This document shows, in pieces, positions 10,830 to 19,577 of a stretch of 64,000 bases of DNA. The notes under the pieces were generated by a model. It saw only the letters and a list, made by a program, of their open reading frames with translations. It made no database searches and was not told the DNA's origin. Source of the stretch: Pectinatus sottacetonis (lineage in GTDB: Bacteria; Bacillota; Negativicutes; Selenomonadales; Selenomonadaceae); contig NZ_WIQK01000001.1 of assembly GCF_015732155.1 (NCBI RefSeq), forward strand, positions 2,366,001 to 2,430,000. The letters are read 5' to 3'. A program made the position numbers and the translations under genes. The stretch's first letter is position 1. The number at the start of each line of letters is the position of its first letter.

Positions 10830-12890
10830 TTGAAGGTTTTCAATTATAACCGCTGGTTCATGATACTAATTGTAATAGGACTTATGGCTGGATTGTTTAT
10901 TAGTTTTCAGCGTTATCATGTAGAACAAAGTAACAAAACAATTGAACTGGCTCTTGACTATGAGGATTTACTAAAATTAGCCGAAGATGAAGGTTTACCA
11001 CCATCTGAAGTACTTGCTGAGGCAAGAAATGCAGGAATAACATCTTTAGCTGTTTATGAAACTACGTTTAAAAAATTAAATGCTAATGGCAAAGTTTCGG
11101 CAACAGCCGGTAGTGAAATATTGCAGCAATATCATAATGGCGCTCTTTCTGATCCAGCATGGAGAGAAATGGTCAAAGAAGGGAAAATTATTGGCACAGA
11201 TGTATATGTGACTGGTAATGATAAACAATCATTTAAAGAAGTTGAACAGGATTTGTATCTGCGGCTTGGTGATCAACGGATTAATCCTTTGATGGTTGGT
11301 GAAGAAAAAGTATTGGCTGTCAAAGCTAATTATGAAGATTTTTTAAAGATGAATTTAGGAATGCCTACTGATGAAATGAAAGCTGTAAATGCTGCTGGAT
11401 TTTATGTAATAGCCCGCCCAAGTAATTATAAAAATGTCAATAAAGAAAAAATAGATGAGGTATTTAACCGGTTAAATGGAATAAAAGTTTCTGATATTAT
11501 CTTTTCTGGACCACAAACACTTGGTGCACCTAAGCTGATCGATTATACTGTTGAGAAAATGAAAAAATACAATATAACACTTGGGATGATCGAAAATATA
11601 ACGCAATTGCAGTTTTATCCACAAAAAGGTCTTATTGATATTGCAAAAGGACTGAATTATAAAGCCGCACGGTTATATGCTATTCCTAAAGGTGAACAAC
11701 CAAAACTCAAGATGGCTGATGCAGTAGAGCGTTGGAGTAACACTGATGAAGAAAGAAATATTCGCATTGATTTATTAAGGCCTTATGATAAGTCAGCTCC
11801 AGGAATGTCATTAATGGAAACTAATATGAGATATTTTTCTGATGTGAGAAATAAATTGGAGGCAAAGGGCTTCAAGATTGGACCGGCAAGCAGCTTCACA
11901 GATTATACTGCTAGCTATTTACTGCGTATAATAATGATGTTGGGCGTGTGTGCAGCAGGAGTATTATATTTATCCTTGATTATTCCTGAATTTAAAATGA
12001 AATATCAATATTTATTATTTGCCGTAACAGCTATTATCTGCGTAATTCCTTTAGCAATAGGTCATGGTAATAAAATACGTTTATTGGGAGCATTGGTTTC
12101 AGCTAATATTTTTCCGGCATTGGCAATGATATGGATTCTAGAAAAATTAAAGACAAAAAACCGTAGTAGAGATATTAATTTTGGTAAAGTTATTCTTTTT
12201 TGCGCAGGAGGAATAATTATTGCCAGTATTATTTCGTTGACAGGGGCAGTATATATTTCAGGACTATTATCAGATGTCCGTTATTTTTTAGAAATAGATA
12301 TTTTCCGCGGGATAAAATTAACCTTTGTTTTACCTTTAATTCTTGTGGGCATTGCACTTTGCTTGAGATATAATATTTTTGATGATGAAAATCCATTATT
12401 GCCAATGGGACTTTGTGAACAGATAAGACATCTTTTAAATATGAAGATATTGGTAAAAACATTAATGGTATTTTTGTTTTTGCTGGCAGCTTTAGTTGTG
12501 TTTATTGAACGCTCTGGGCATACAGCAGGTTTTCCTGTTCCAGGATTTGAATTAAAAATAAGAGCATTTTTAGAAAAGGCCTTTTTTGCCAGACCACGTT
12601 CTAAGGAACTTTTCATTGGACATCCGGCTTTCTTTATGATGATTATGGCGTGGTTTAGAAAGTGGCCGGTATTTATTTTTGGTATATTAGTATTTGGAGC
12701 AACTATTGGACAAGGTTCAATGGTTGAGACATTTGCCCATATGAGAACGCCTGTGTATATGTCTGTTATGCGTGGATTTGATGGAATAATATGGGGATCT
12801 ATATTAGGTTTCGTTATATTATTATTTTTGGAATTATGGAGATATATATCTTCCTCGACAGAGAGGAGGAAAAATGCCGGGAATGAGTAG
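10830..12890 (+). CDS. DUF5693 multi-pass membrane protein
   Basis: About 686 aa. An N-terminal membrane segment (about residues 9-27) is followed by a large extracytoplasmic domain to about residue 370, then at least eight hydrophobic segments in the C-terminal half. This architecture, immediately upstream of csaB, matches the DUF5693 family, which I link to cell-wall polymer processing or export by context only. TTG 10830 is preferred because AAGGTGGG lies seven bases before it; GTG 10818 would sit inside that site. The last 17 bases overlap csaB. Confidence 0.75.
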   Translation: MKVFNYNRWFMILIVIGLMAGLFISFQRYHVEQSNKTIELALDYEDLLKLAEDEGLPPSEVLAEARNAGITSLAVYETTFKKLNANGKVSATAGSEILQQYHNGALSDPAWREMVKEGKIIGTDVYVTGNDKQSFKEVEQDLYLRLGDQRINPLMVGEEKVLAVKANYEDFLKMNLGMPTDEMKAVNAAGFYVIARPSNYKNVNKEKIDEVFNRLNGIKVSDIIFSGPQTLGAPKLIDYTVEKMKKYNITLGMIENITQLQFYPQKGLIDIAKGLNYKAARLYAIPKGEQPKLKMADAVERWSNTDEERNIRIDLLRPYDKSAPGMSLMETNMRYFSDVRNKLEAKGFKIGPASSFTDYTASYLLRIIMMLGVCAAGVLYLSLIIPEFKMKYQYLLFAVTAIICVIPLAIGHGNKIRLLGALVSANIFPALAMIWILEKLKTKNRSRDINFGKVILFCAGGIIIASIISLTGAVYISGLLSDVRYFLEIDIFRGIKLTFVLPLILVGIALCLRYNIFDDENPLLPMGLCEQIRHLLNMKILVKTLMVFLFLLAALVVFIERSGHTAGFPVPGFELKIRAFLEKAFFARPRSKELFIGHPAFFMMIMAWFRKWPVFIFGILVFGATIGQGSMVETFAHMRTPVYMSVMRGFDGIIWGSILGFVILLFLELWRYISSSTERRKNAGNE

Positions 12891-13986
12891 TATTGTAATT
12901 TCTGGGTATTATGGTTCTAAAAATGCTGGTGATGAAGCGATGCTTGCTGCTATGCTAGAAGTTTTTACAGAACTCGATCCTAAAATAAAAATAACTGTTA
13001 TATCGGCTAATCCTACTGATACAGCAAGAAAACACGGTGTAGAGACAATAAACTGGCTAGATGTTTTTTCTATAATACGGGCTTTGCGAAGAGCTGATTT
13101 GTTAATAAGCGGTGGTGGCAGTTTGCTGCAAAATGTTACTAGCGGGCGTAGTCTATATTATTATATGGGTATTTTATTTTTAGCGATCATGGTAAGAACT
13201 CCTGTTATGCTTTATGCTCAAGGAATAGGTCCGGTTTTTGGCTGGCTGCCTAAAAAACTTATGTGTTGGTTTGGCAATCATACAAAATTGATAACTATTC
13301 GTGATGAGGGTTCCCTGGGTGAGCTACAAAAAATGCATATATCCAAACCTGTGATTAAAGTAACAGCAGATCCGGTATTAGCTATACATCCTGTTTCGCG
13401 AGAAATGGGAAAAAAAATTTTTTTAGATAATAAACTTTCCCTAGCAAAACCTATTGTTGGGATATGCGTACGTGAATGGCGGGATTTAAAACATTATAAA
13501 AGAGTTTTAGCTGAGGTTGCTGATAAAATTAGCAGTGATTTTGGTGTTCAGATAGTTTTTGTACCTATGCAATTTCCAGAAGATGTAAAAGCAGCCAAGA
13601 AAATTACAGAATATATGAAAACTAAGGCAGTTCTATTAAATAGTGAATATACAACTGCTGAGCTTTTATCAATTACTGGAAATTTGGATATACTTATATC
13701 TATTCGTTTACATGCATTAATTTTTGCAGGGGTTATGGGAATACCTATGCTGGGGATATCTTATGATCCTAAAGTTGATAGATTTTTGCATTCTATAGGA
13801 GAGAATGCAGTAGCAGGATTAGATGATATTACTACTGATACTGTCCTGAAAGAATTTACAGTTAAATGGAAAGATAGATCTAAATTTAGGGACATAAATC
13901 AACAGCGATTGGTAGAATTGCGCCGCGCTGCATCAAGTAATGCAGAATTAGCATTGGATTTGATAAATAGATTTAGTAAAAAATAG
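12874..13986 (+). CDS. csaB: Polysaccharide pyruvyl transferase CsaB
   Basis: 370-aa GT-B-like enzyme that moves a pyruvyl group from phosphoenolpyruvate to secondary cell-wall polymer, creating the ligand for SLH-domain proteins. Visible marks are the N-terminal SGYYGSKNAGDEAML, the ISGGGSLLQN loop, and the C-terminal SIRLHALIFAGVMGIPMLGISYDPK typical of CsaB. A GAGAGGAGG ribosome site lies within the end of the upstream gene, so expression is coupled. SLH-anchored envelopes occur in Negativicutes, consistent with the host guess. Confidence 0.92.
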   Translation: MPGMSSIVISGYYGSKNAGDEAMLAAMLEVFTELDPKIKITVISANPTDTARKHGVETINWLDVFSIIRALRRADLLISGGGSLLQNVTSGRSLYYYMGILFLAIMVRTPVMLYAQGIGPVFGWLPKKLMCWFGNHTKLITIRDEGSLGELQKMHISKPVIKVTADPVLAIHPVSREMGKKIFLDNKLSLAKPIVGICVREWRDLKHYKRVLAEVADKISSDFGVQIVFVPMQFPEDVKAAKKITEYMKTKAVLLNSEYTTAELLSITGNLDILISIRLHALIFAGVMGIPMLGISYDPKVDRFLHSIGENAVAGLDDITTDTVLKEFTVKWKDRSKFRDINQQRLVELRRAASSNAELALDLINRFSKK

Positions 13987-14007
13987 AAATATTTATTGAT
14001 AAAGTAC

Positions 14008-14036
14008 TTGTATTTTTAAGAATTCTCATGTATAAT
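14008..14036 (+). promoter_or_regulatory. Promoter of the tRNA-Lys gene
   Basis: TTGTAT at 14008-14013, a 17-base spacer, and a perfect TATAAT at 14031-14036. The tRNA begins 21 bases after the -10 element. Confidence 0.65.
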
Positions 14037-14056
14037 GTATCAGGTACCTAAGGAAT

Positions 14057-14132
14057 GACTCACTAGCTCAATTGGCAGAGCATCTGACTCTTAATCAGCA
14101 GGTTCGGGGTTCGATTCCCCGGTGGGTCACCA
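14057..14132 (+). tRNA. tRNA-Lys (anticodon CTT)
   Basis: 76 nt. The acceptor stem GACTCAC (14057-14063) pairs with GTGGGTC (14122-14128), and an encoded CCA ends the gene. The anticodon loop CTCTTAA is closed by CTGA/TCAG, giving anticodon CTT (reads AAG). The T arm GGGGTTCGATTCCCC is canonical. The 3' end abuts the remnant recombinase gene, marking it as the probable integration site of the island. Confidence 0.95.
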
Positions 14133-14509
14133 TGTAAATTAATATGCGAACTCATATAAAGGCTGTCAATATCGGATTTGTCGATATCCTTGCCAGTGTC
14201 AATGAGGTTGTATATTATATATAGAGAATCATCATATACATATACCTTATGAATAAAGCCGTCAATGATTTTATCATAGAAATCTTCATCGGCACGATGT
14301 TTGTAAAAATGATTTAGCATGTATATGATGTGTTTTTCGGATAATTCCGGCAGGCTGTTTTGGGCTTGCCGGTTTTTTATTTCCATATCGACGTTTAGCC
14401 TGTCTTGCTCTAATTGTGTAAGACGTTCCTTAGTCGTTTCGGTAATAATGCCGGCTTCAATAGCGTAACCGCAAAATAAAACAGTGGCTATAAAACATAC
14501 CTCAAACAT
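14133..14509 (-). pseudogene. C-terminal remnant of a large serine recombinase
   Basis: The minus-strand frame carries the C-terminal end of phage/ICE-type large serine recombinases: a coiled stretch (ERLTQLEQDRLNVDMEIKN), then the LPELSEKHIIYMLNHFYKH helix and the DDSLYIIYNL strand that close these proteins. The catalytic N-terminal resolvase domain is absent; homology fades upstream near 14500, where the IS66 copy begins. The open frame reads through the tRNA-Lys 3' end, so the gene's end abuts the attachment region. It is a relic of the element that used tRNA-Lys. A frameshifted or misassembled gene is the alternative. Confidence 0.7.
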
Positions 14510-14577
14510 GAGATAATTTCTTTAGAGTTTTCAGAGCAGGTCGAAAAACTCGAAAAAGTCTAAAGGGGGATTTTCTC

Positions 14578-14934
14578 ATAAGTACTAAAGAATTAACCAG
14601 ACAATATCGTTTGCAGCAATGGCGGAAGTATTTGAAAGAGCGAGCCGACAGCAATCTTACAGTAAAATCTTTTTGCGAAAAGTATGGTTTGAATGTAAAA
14701 AGTTATTATTATTGGCAGAAATTAATCCGTAATGAAGCAGCTAAGTCTTTAACAGGTGCTATTGTTCCTGTTAATATTACGGATGCCGGCTCGTTAAAAT
14801 CAGCAGCTGTTCCAGCAAAAATCATCATTCGTTATGGTAATTTTTGCTTGGAAACACAGGATAATATAAATTCTCAATATCTAGAAGAAACGCTGGCGTT
14901 ATTTATAAAAATGGAACAGAAGTATGCTCGGTGA
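14578..14934 (+). pseudogene. IS66 tnpA (accessory protein), start codon lost
   Basis: IS66 Orf1-type small HTH protein. The family N-terminus (STKELTRQYRLQQW) is present in frame from 14581, and AAAGGGGG at 14562-14569 is ideally placed for a start at 14578, but the codon there is ATA, one G-to-A change from ATG. The next usable start is TTG 14611, which would remove the conserved N-terminus. The remainder (VKSFCEKYGLNVKSYYYWQK) is intact, and the gene overlaps tnpB by 11 bases. Confidence 0.75.
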
Positions 14935-15280
14935 CATATCTTCAGTAGAACATATTTATATAGCCTGTGGTCATACGGATATGAGAAAGTCAATAGATGG
15001 TCTTTGCTGTTTAGTACAGCAAAAATTCAAGATGGATCCGTTTGACAAGAGTTTGTTTTTATTCAGCGGCAGGAAACACGACCGGCTTAAAGCATTATTA
15101 TTTGAAGGTGACGGTTTTGTCCTTTTATATAAACGGCTGGAAAATGGCAAATTCCAGTGACCGGATACACCTGAAGAAGTACTGGATTTAAGCCGGCAGC
15201 AATTACGCTGGCTGCTGGAAGGTTTATGCATAAACCAGCCTAAAGCTGTAAAGAAAATAACCGCTAAAAATTGTATATGA
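14924..15280 (+). pseudogene. IS66 tnpB (Orf2), internal nonsense codon
   Basis: Small conserved IS66 protein of 118 codons. The N-terminal part (HIYIACGHTDMRKSIDGL to RLENGKFQ) ends at TGA 15158-15160, where the family has Trp; the frame then continues with PDTPEEVLDLSRQQLRWLLEG to the natural stop at 15280. One G-to-A change from TGG explains the break. Host genes here use TGA as stop and TGG for Trp, so reassignment is unlikely. Confidence 0.8.
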
Positions 15281-15316
15281 CCGGTAAATTCATAAATTGC
15301 TATGAATTTACCGGTC
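15279..15316 (+). repeat. Perfect 16-bp hairpin just before the intron insertion point
   Basis: GACCGGTAAATTCATA (15279-15294) and TATGAATTTACCGGTC (15301-15316) form a perfect stem with a 6-base loop, followed by TTTC. It begins on the tnpB stop codon. The intron starts about nine bases after it. Group IIC introns are known to insert behind terminator-like hairpins. Confidence 0.8.
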
Positions 15317-15325
15317 TTTCTGCTA

Positions 15326-17203
15326 GTGTGCCCGGCATGGGCGCAGTCTAACGGGTGAAAGTCCCGAGTGCAGGTTAATAGTGCCAAGCACATAGCTTAA
15401 GGCAAGGGTGTCCATCGCGAGGTGGAATCTAAAGGAAGCCAGCGGCAAATCTCTGGTCTGACGAACAGAAATCACATATAAGGCAGGAGTAACCGGGTAA
15501 GGTTGCTAGACAAACCAAAGCCCAAAACTATTCGAGGCCAATCCTGTAAATGTGGCAGATGGATGGAGAGAAAGACTGCGTTCTTACCCGGGGAGGTCTC
15601 GCGGACATGCAGAAATAAAATTGAAACATGGTTGAAATAAGATTTATCGTGAGAAGTCAGCTGAGGTCATAGTACTGGAAGAAATCCAGGAAGGACTGAA
15701 CAATAATAGCGTTCTTGGGCAGAGGGAGGAGAAGTCATGCAAAGAAAGCAGAAAACCAATAAAATGGACTGCCCTTGTAAGGGTATGTTGGAAACAGATA
15801 GTAGCAAGGGAGCGCAGAGCATGACATCGCTGGGAACTGCAACAAAGAACCGTGTGAACCTGTTAGAAATAATCCTAAGTCCGGCAAATCTCAATGAAGC
15901 CTATCTCAGGGTAAAGCGAAAGAAAGGCGCAGCCGGAGTAGATGGCATGAAAGTTGACGAAATGTACGGATGGTTAAAAGAACATAAGGAAGAATTCCTT
16001 GAATCGCTAAAGAACGGGAAATATAAACCACAGCCGGTACGGCGGGTAGAAATACCTAAGCTAGACGGAGGGAAAAGAAAGCTTGGCATACCAACAGTAC
16101 TGGACAGAGTAATACAACAAGCAATAATGCAGGTACTACAGCCAATTTTCGAACAGACATTCTCAGACAACAGTTATGGATTCAGACCGGGAAAGAGTGC
16201 GCACCTGGCCATAAAACAGGCGGAAGCCTATTATAAAGAAGGATACACTAAAATAGTGGACCTTGACCTTGCACAGTACTTTGACACGGTAAATCATGAC
16301 ATGCTCATAAACATGCTCCGAGAAGAAATACAGGATGAGCGCGCAATAGCACTCATCCGAAAATATTTAAAGAGCGGAGTAATGGAAGGCGGAATAATAA
16401 GCCCGACAATGGCAGGAACGCCGCAGGGAGGAAACCTGTCACCATTACTGTCTAACATCTATCTTACAAAATTTGACAAACTGCTAGAAAGCAGGGGACA
16501 TAAATTTGTAAGATACGCCGATGACTGTAACATCTATGTAAAAACGCCAAGAGCGGCAAAACGTGTAATGGAGAGCTGTATAAACTATCTTGAAGGAAAA
16601 CTGAAACTAAAAGTCAACCGGAAGAAAAGTAAAATAGGCAGCCCATTGCGGGAAAAGTTTTTAGGATTTTCTCTGCACAAAGTAGTAGGGAAAATAGGAA
16701 TCAGGCCACACCAAAATGTAATCTGGAAATTCAAGCAAAAGGTGAAAGAAATAACCGGCCGCAGTCGCGGCCGGTCAATAGAAAGCATCTTGCTTGAATT
16801 AAAAAATTATACAATAGGCTGGCTTAATTACTTTTCCATAAGCGATATGCGCAGCAGAATACAAGATTTAAACCAGTGGATTAGGCGTAGATTGAGAATG
16901 TATCTGTGGAAACAGTGGAAGAAAATTTCCGCGAGATTTAAAAATCTGAATCGATTAGGATTGTACAAAGGCAAGGCGTGGGAGTATGCCAATACAAGAC
17001 TGGGGTACTGGCGCATCGCAAACAGTCCAATATTAGGCAAAACACTAACAGATAAATATCTTGAGTCGCTTGGTTATATGAATATAGCCAAGAAATATGA
17101 GATGTTTCATTCACGTTAAATTATTGAACCGCCGTATACTGAACAGTAAGTACGGTGGTGTGAGAGGTCGGTCATTCAATTAATGAGTGACCTCCTACTC
17201 GAT
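15326..17203 (+). mobile_element. Group II intron with maturase gene
   Basis: The 5' end GTGTGCCCGGC fits the GUGYG intron consensus, and the conserved domain I segment GGGTGAAAGTCCC follows. An RT/maturase gene occupies the centre. A domain V-like hairpin (about 17126-17161, CCGCCGTA pairing with TACGGTGG) and a domain VI-like hairpin ending CTACTCGAT close the element near 17203. The hairpin at the target and the lack of an endonuclease domain in the protein suggest class IIC, but class was not established. Exact ends are inferred from consensus. Confidence 0.85.
15737..17119 (+). CDS. ltrA: Group II intron reverse transcriptase/maturase
   Basis: 460-aa intron-encoded protein that helps splicing and copies the intron into DNA. 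The RT fingers-palm region spans about residues 70-330 (PKLDGGKRKLGIPTVLDRV, YGFRPGKSAHLAI, TPQGGNLSPLLSNIYL) with the catalytic YADD in FVRYADDCNIYV. The maturase X domain follows (TIGWLNYF to YWRIANSPIL). There is no C-terminal HNH endonuclease. A GGGAGGAGAAG ribosome site precedes ATG. The frame is intact, so this may be the only still-active part of the IS66/intron composite. Confidence 0.93.
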   Translation: MQRKQKTNKMDCPCKGMLETDSSKGAQSMTSLGTATKNRVNLLEIILSPANLNEAYLRVKRKKGAAGVDGMKVDEMYGWLKEHKEEFLESLKNGKYKPQPVRRVEIPKLDGGKRKLGIPTVLDRVIQQAIMQVLQPIFEQTFSDNSYGFRPGKSAHLAIKQAEAYYKEGYTKIVDLDLAQYFDTVNHDMLINMLREEIQDERAIALIRKYLKSGVMEGGIISPTMAGTPQGGNLSPLLSNIYLTKFDKLLESRGHKFVRYADDCNIYVKTPRAAKRVMESCINYLEGKLKLKVNRKKSKIGSPLREKFLGFSLHKVVGKIGIRPHQNVIWKFKQKVKEITGRSRGRSIESILLELKNYTIGWLNYFSISDMRSRIQDLNQWIRRRLRMYLWKQWKKISARFKNLNRLGLYKGKAWEYANTRLGYWRIANSPILGKTLTDKYLESLGYMNIAKKYEMFHSR

Positions 17204-17239
17204 TACTGTAAACATCTTTTTATTAAAGGACGGTTATTT

Positions 17240-18774
17240 ATGACACAGCTGGAAGCTTCAATGAAAAAACGCATAACAACATTAGAAGAAGAAAACCTGC
17301 GACTTAAAGAACAGGTTGCTTATCTATGCAAACATGTATTTGGCCGTAAAACAGAAAAAACAGCTGTTATTTGTGAAGAGCAATTAAGCCTGTTTGACGA
17401 AGCAGAACAGCAAACAAAGAAAACTGCCCCCGAACCAGAAATACAGATAATAAAAGAACATAAACGCAAAAAATATTCCGGGCAGAAAAAAGAACTGCTG
17501 GAAAACCTGCCACATGAAAAGAAAATTATAACACTACCTGAAGATAAACGGATTTGTAACCGCTGCCAAAGTAACCTTGTCTCCATGGGTGAAGAATTTA
17601 TCCGCAGCGAATTAGAATATATCCCAGCTAAAGTAAAAGTAATAGACCTTTACCGGGAGACATTTGAATGCCGCACTTGCCGAAAAAATGAACACTTCAG
17701 TATAGAAAAACCACAAATACCAGCATCCGTAATACCACATAGTATAGCCACACCGTCAGCAATAGCTCATACCATGCAGCAAAAATATGAATATGCAGTA
17801 CCACTTTACCGTCAGGAAAAACAATGGCAGCAATTAGGCATAAAACTAAACAGAGCAACGCTTGCCAATTGATAGTTTTAGCAGCACAAGAGTGGCTGCT
17901 GCCCATAATAAAAAAAATGCATGAATATCTTTTACAAGAAAAAGTTATTCATGCAGACGAAACACCAGTACAGGTAATGGGCGAAAAAAACCGTAAAAAC
18001 ACAGCAAAATCCTATATGTGGCTGTATAGCAGCGGTAAATATGACCCAATACATAACATCCGGATATTCGAATACCAGCCAGGAAGAAAAGGCGATTATG
18101 CCCAAAACTTTCTCCAAGGATATAACGGGTATTTGCACACCGATGCCTATATTGGCTATGAAAAAGTAGAAAACATAAAACATTGTCTGTGCTGGGCCCA
18201 TGCCAGAAGATACTTCGTTGAAGCAATACCTTCTGACACTGATGAACTTTCCGGGACAATAGCACAAGAAAGCATAAAACAAATAAATAAACTGTTTGCC
18301 ATAGAAAAACTATTAATAAAAGAACCCATACAAAACAGGCAAAAAGAACGTCTCCAGCAAGAAAAACCGCTACTGGAGGCCTATTGGTCATACCTTAAAA
18401 TAAATAAAAATAAAATATTGCCAAAATCCAAACTAGGCAAAGCAATAAACTATACCCTAAACAACCAGCAAAAATTGCAGACCTACTTAGAAAATGGTCA
18501 TTGTGACATATCCAATAACCTAGCAGAAAACAGCATCCGTCCATTTACCATAGGCCGGAAAAACTGGCTGTTTTCCGGTTCGCCCAAAGGAGCCAAAGCA
18601 AGCGCCGCAGTATACAGCATAATAGAAACCTGCAAAGCAAATAAAATAGATGCTTATAAATATCTTGAATACATATTTAAAAAGCTGCCTAACCAGCCAA
18701 TTATTCATAATCCTGCGCTGATAGAAAATTATCTGCCATGGAGTGACGAAATAAAAAATAACTGTAGTCAATAA
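17240..18774 (+). pseudogene. IS66 transposase tnpC, frameshifted
   Basis: Full IS66 DDE transposase spread over two frames: residues up to LGIKLNRATLAN stop at TGA 17870-17872, and the continuation IVLAAQEWLLPIIKK lies one frame over, consistent with loss of one G from a TGG Trp codon. N-terminal leucine-zipper region, CXXC zinc finger (RICNRCQSN and ECRTCRKN), then the catalytic triad region (VIHADETPVQV, LHTDAYIGY, NNLAENSIRPF). Start ATG 17240 follows AAAGGACGG. Confidence 0.9.
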
Positions 18775-18786
18775 TTATAAAGTTAT

Positions 18787-18837
18787 AAAAATGCCGCTAG
18801 TCCTTGTATGTAGAATACAGGATTAGCGGCATTTTTT
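18787..18837 (+). terminator. Strong hairpin/terminator at the right side of the IS66 copy
   Basis: AAAATGCCGCTA and TAGCGGCATTTT arms with inner near-complementary TCCTTGTAT/ATACAGGA, then a T run. Almost symmetrical, so it could terminate both strands. Confidence 0.8.
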
Positions 18838-19026
18838 CTATACACTATTTGATTGATCGCTTACGTAAAACAAAAATTTCAAACTTCGCCTAAAGCTGCC
18901 AAAAAAGCTTTTAAATTTGGTGAAGCAGACAACGATTAAGCATTTAACGAATATAATTATCGCATTTCGCTACAATAATTGTAGCAGTGTTCATCAGTTT
19001 TGATATTAACCTTTAATTTGTAAATC

Positions 19027-19061
19027 AAAAAATCCGTCAGGTCAATCTGACGGATTTTTTT
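19027..19061 (+). terminator. Rho-independent terminator
   Basis: AAAAAATCCGTCAG (19027-19040) and CTGACGGATTTTTT (19047-19060) form a perfect 14-bp stem with a 6-base loop. It follows an orphan 3' gene tail, evidence that a longer gene once ended here. Confidence 0.9.
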
Positions 19062-19122
19062 GATCTAGTGCTGCAGTATTAATTACAGCTGAAAATATTT
19101 AGGGGAAAAAAGATGATCTATC

Positions 19123-19295
19123 TTATTTTTTTATTTTTGTAACACTTTCTATTAATAGGTTATACTGATTTTCTAATGCATGATATTTTTTTTGAGTTGC
19201 TCAATAGTATCTTGGTAACTTTTGTTGATTTCCTGTAATCCTTTAATTCTGGCAAGCAATTGATCATGTTCAGCCCGTTCTCTTTTGTTTAGCAT
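19123..19295 (-). pseudogene. Possible small coiled-coil gene, frameshifted at an A8 run
   Basis: From ATG 19295 the minus strand encodes a charged, heptad-like helix (MLNKRERAEHDQLLARIKGL, then QEINKSYQDTIEQLKK) that stops after 40 codons. Moving one base at the A8 run (19186-19193) continues as YHALENQYNLLIESVTKIKK to a stop at 19123. No strong ribosome site is visible. The continuity of the coiled coil across the shift is the only support. Confidence 0.3.
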
Positions 19296-19379
19296 TTTAT
19301 ACTTGTATGATAATTACAGAAGCAAAATTACATACTTTCCTTTCTTTTAATTATACGTGTATGTGACTATAATACATTC

Positions 19380-19577
19380 AGATGGTGTGGACTTTTAATT
19401 TTTTTCTTGTAGTTCAACTACTTTAAGGAGTGTATTGCCGTTTCATTATCTGAATTGTTTATAGTTGGATGTACCATAAGCTAAAATCAGCTTTGGAGTA
19501 CTAATTTCAATCAAGTCTACGATGATAATCGTTAACGGATATCACATCATCATAAAATAAGGAAAGGGGAGTTTCCC
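19380..19577 (+). ncRNA. Candidate IS110 bridge-RNA region (5' noncoding end)
   Basis: IS110-family recombinases use an RNA encoded in the element's noncoding end, commonly upstream of the gene in the IS110 group. This 198-bp segment is directly upstream of the recombinase and contains a GTAGTT-C-AACTAC hairpin (19409-19421). No covariance test was possible; identification is by position only. Confidence 0.3.

Larger units (their letters stand above)
14520..18840 (+). mobile_element. Decayed IS66-family element interrupted by a group II intron
   Basis: Three genes in IS66 order (tnpA, tnpB, tnpC) on the plus strand, each with a disabling change: lost start codon, nonsense codon, frameshift. 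A group II intron of about 1.9 kb lies between tnpB and tnpC. I could not identify convincing terminal inverted repeats, so both ends are approximate; the right limit is placed at the strong hairpin 18787-18837. Confidence 0.75.
18838..19577. other. 740-bp gene-poor stretch between IS66 and IS110
   Basis: Holds a short plus-strand open tail ending at TAA near 18940 (reads IAYVKQKFQTSPKAAKKAF), possibly the 3' remnant of a truncated gene of unknown family. It also holds a clear terminator at 19027-19061, a frameshifted minus-strand small coiled-coil frame at 19123-19295, and the 5' noncoding end of the IS110 copy (about 19380-19577). Confidence 0.4.

Noticed and set aside
14063-14132. Protein-coding extension of the minus-strand recombinase frame through the tRNA (reads DPPGNRTPNLLIKSQM)
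   Set aside because: This is the complement of tRNA-Lys read as protein, a well-known artefact; the tRNA fold is perfect.
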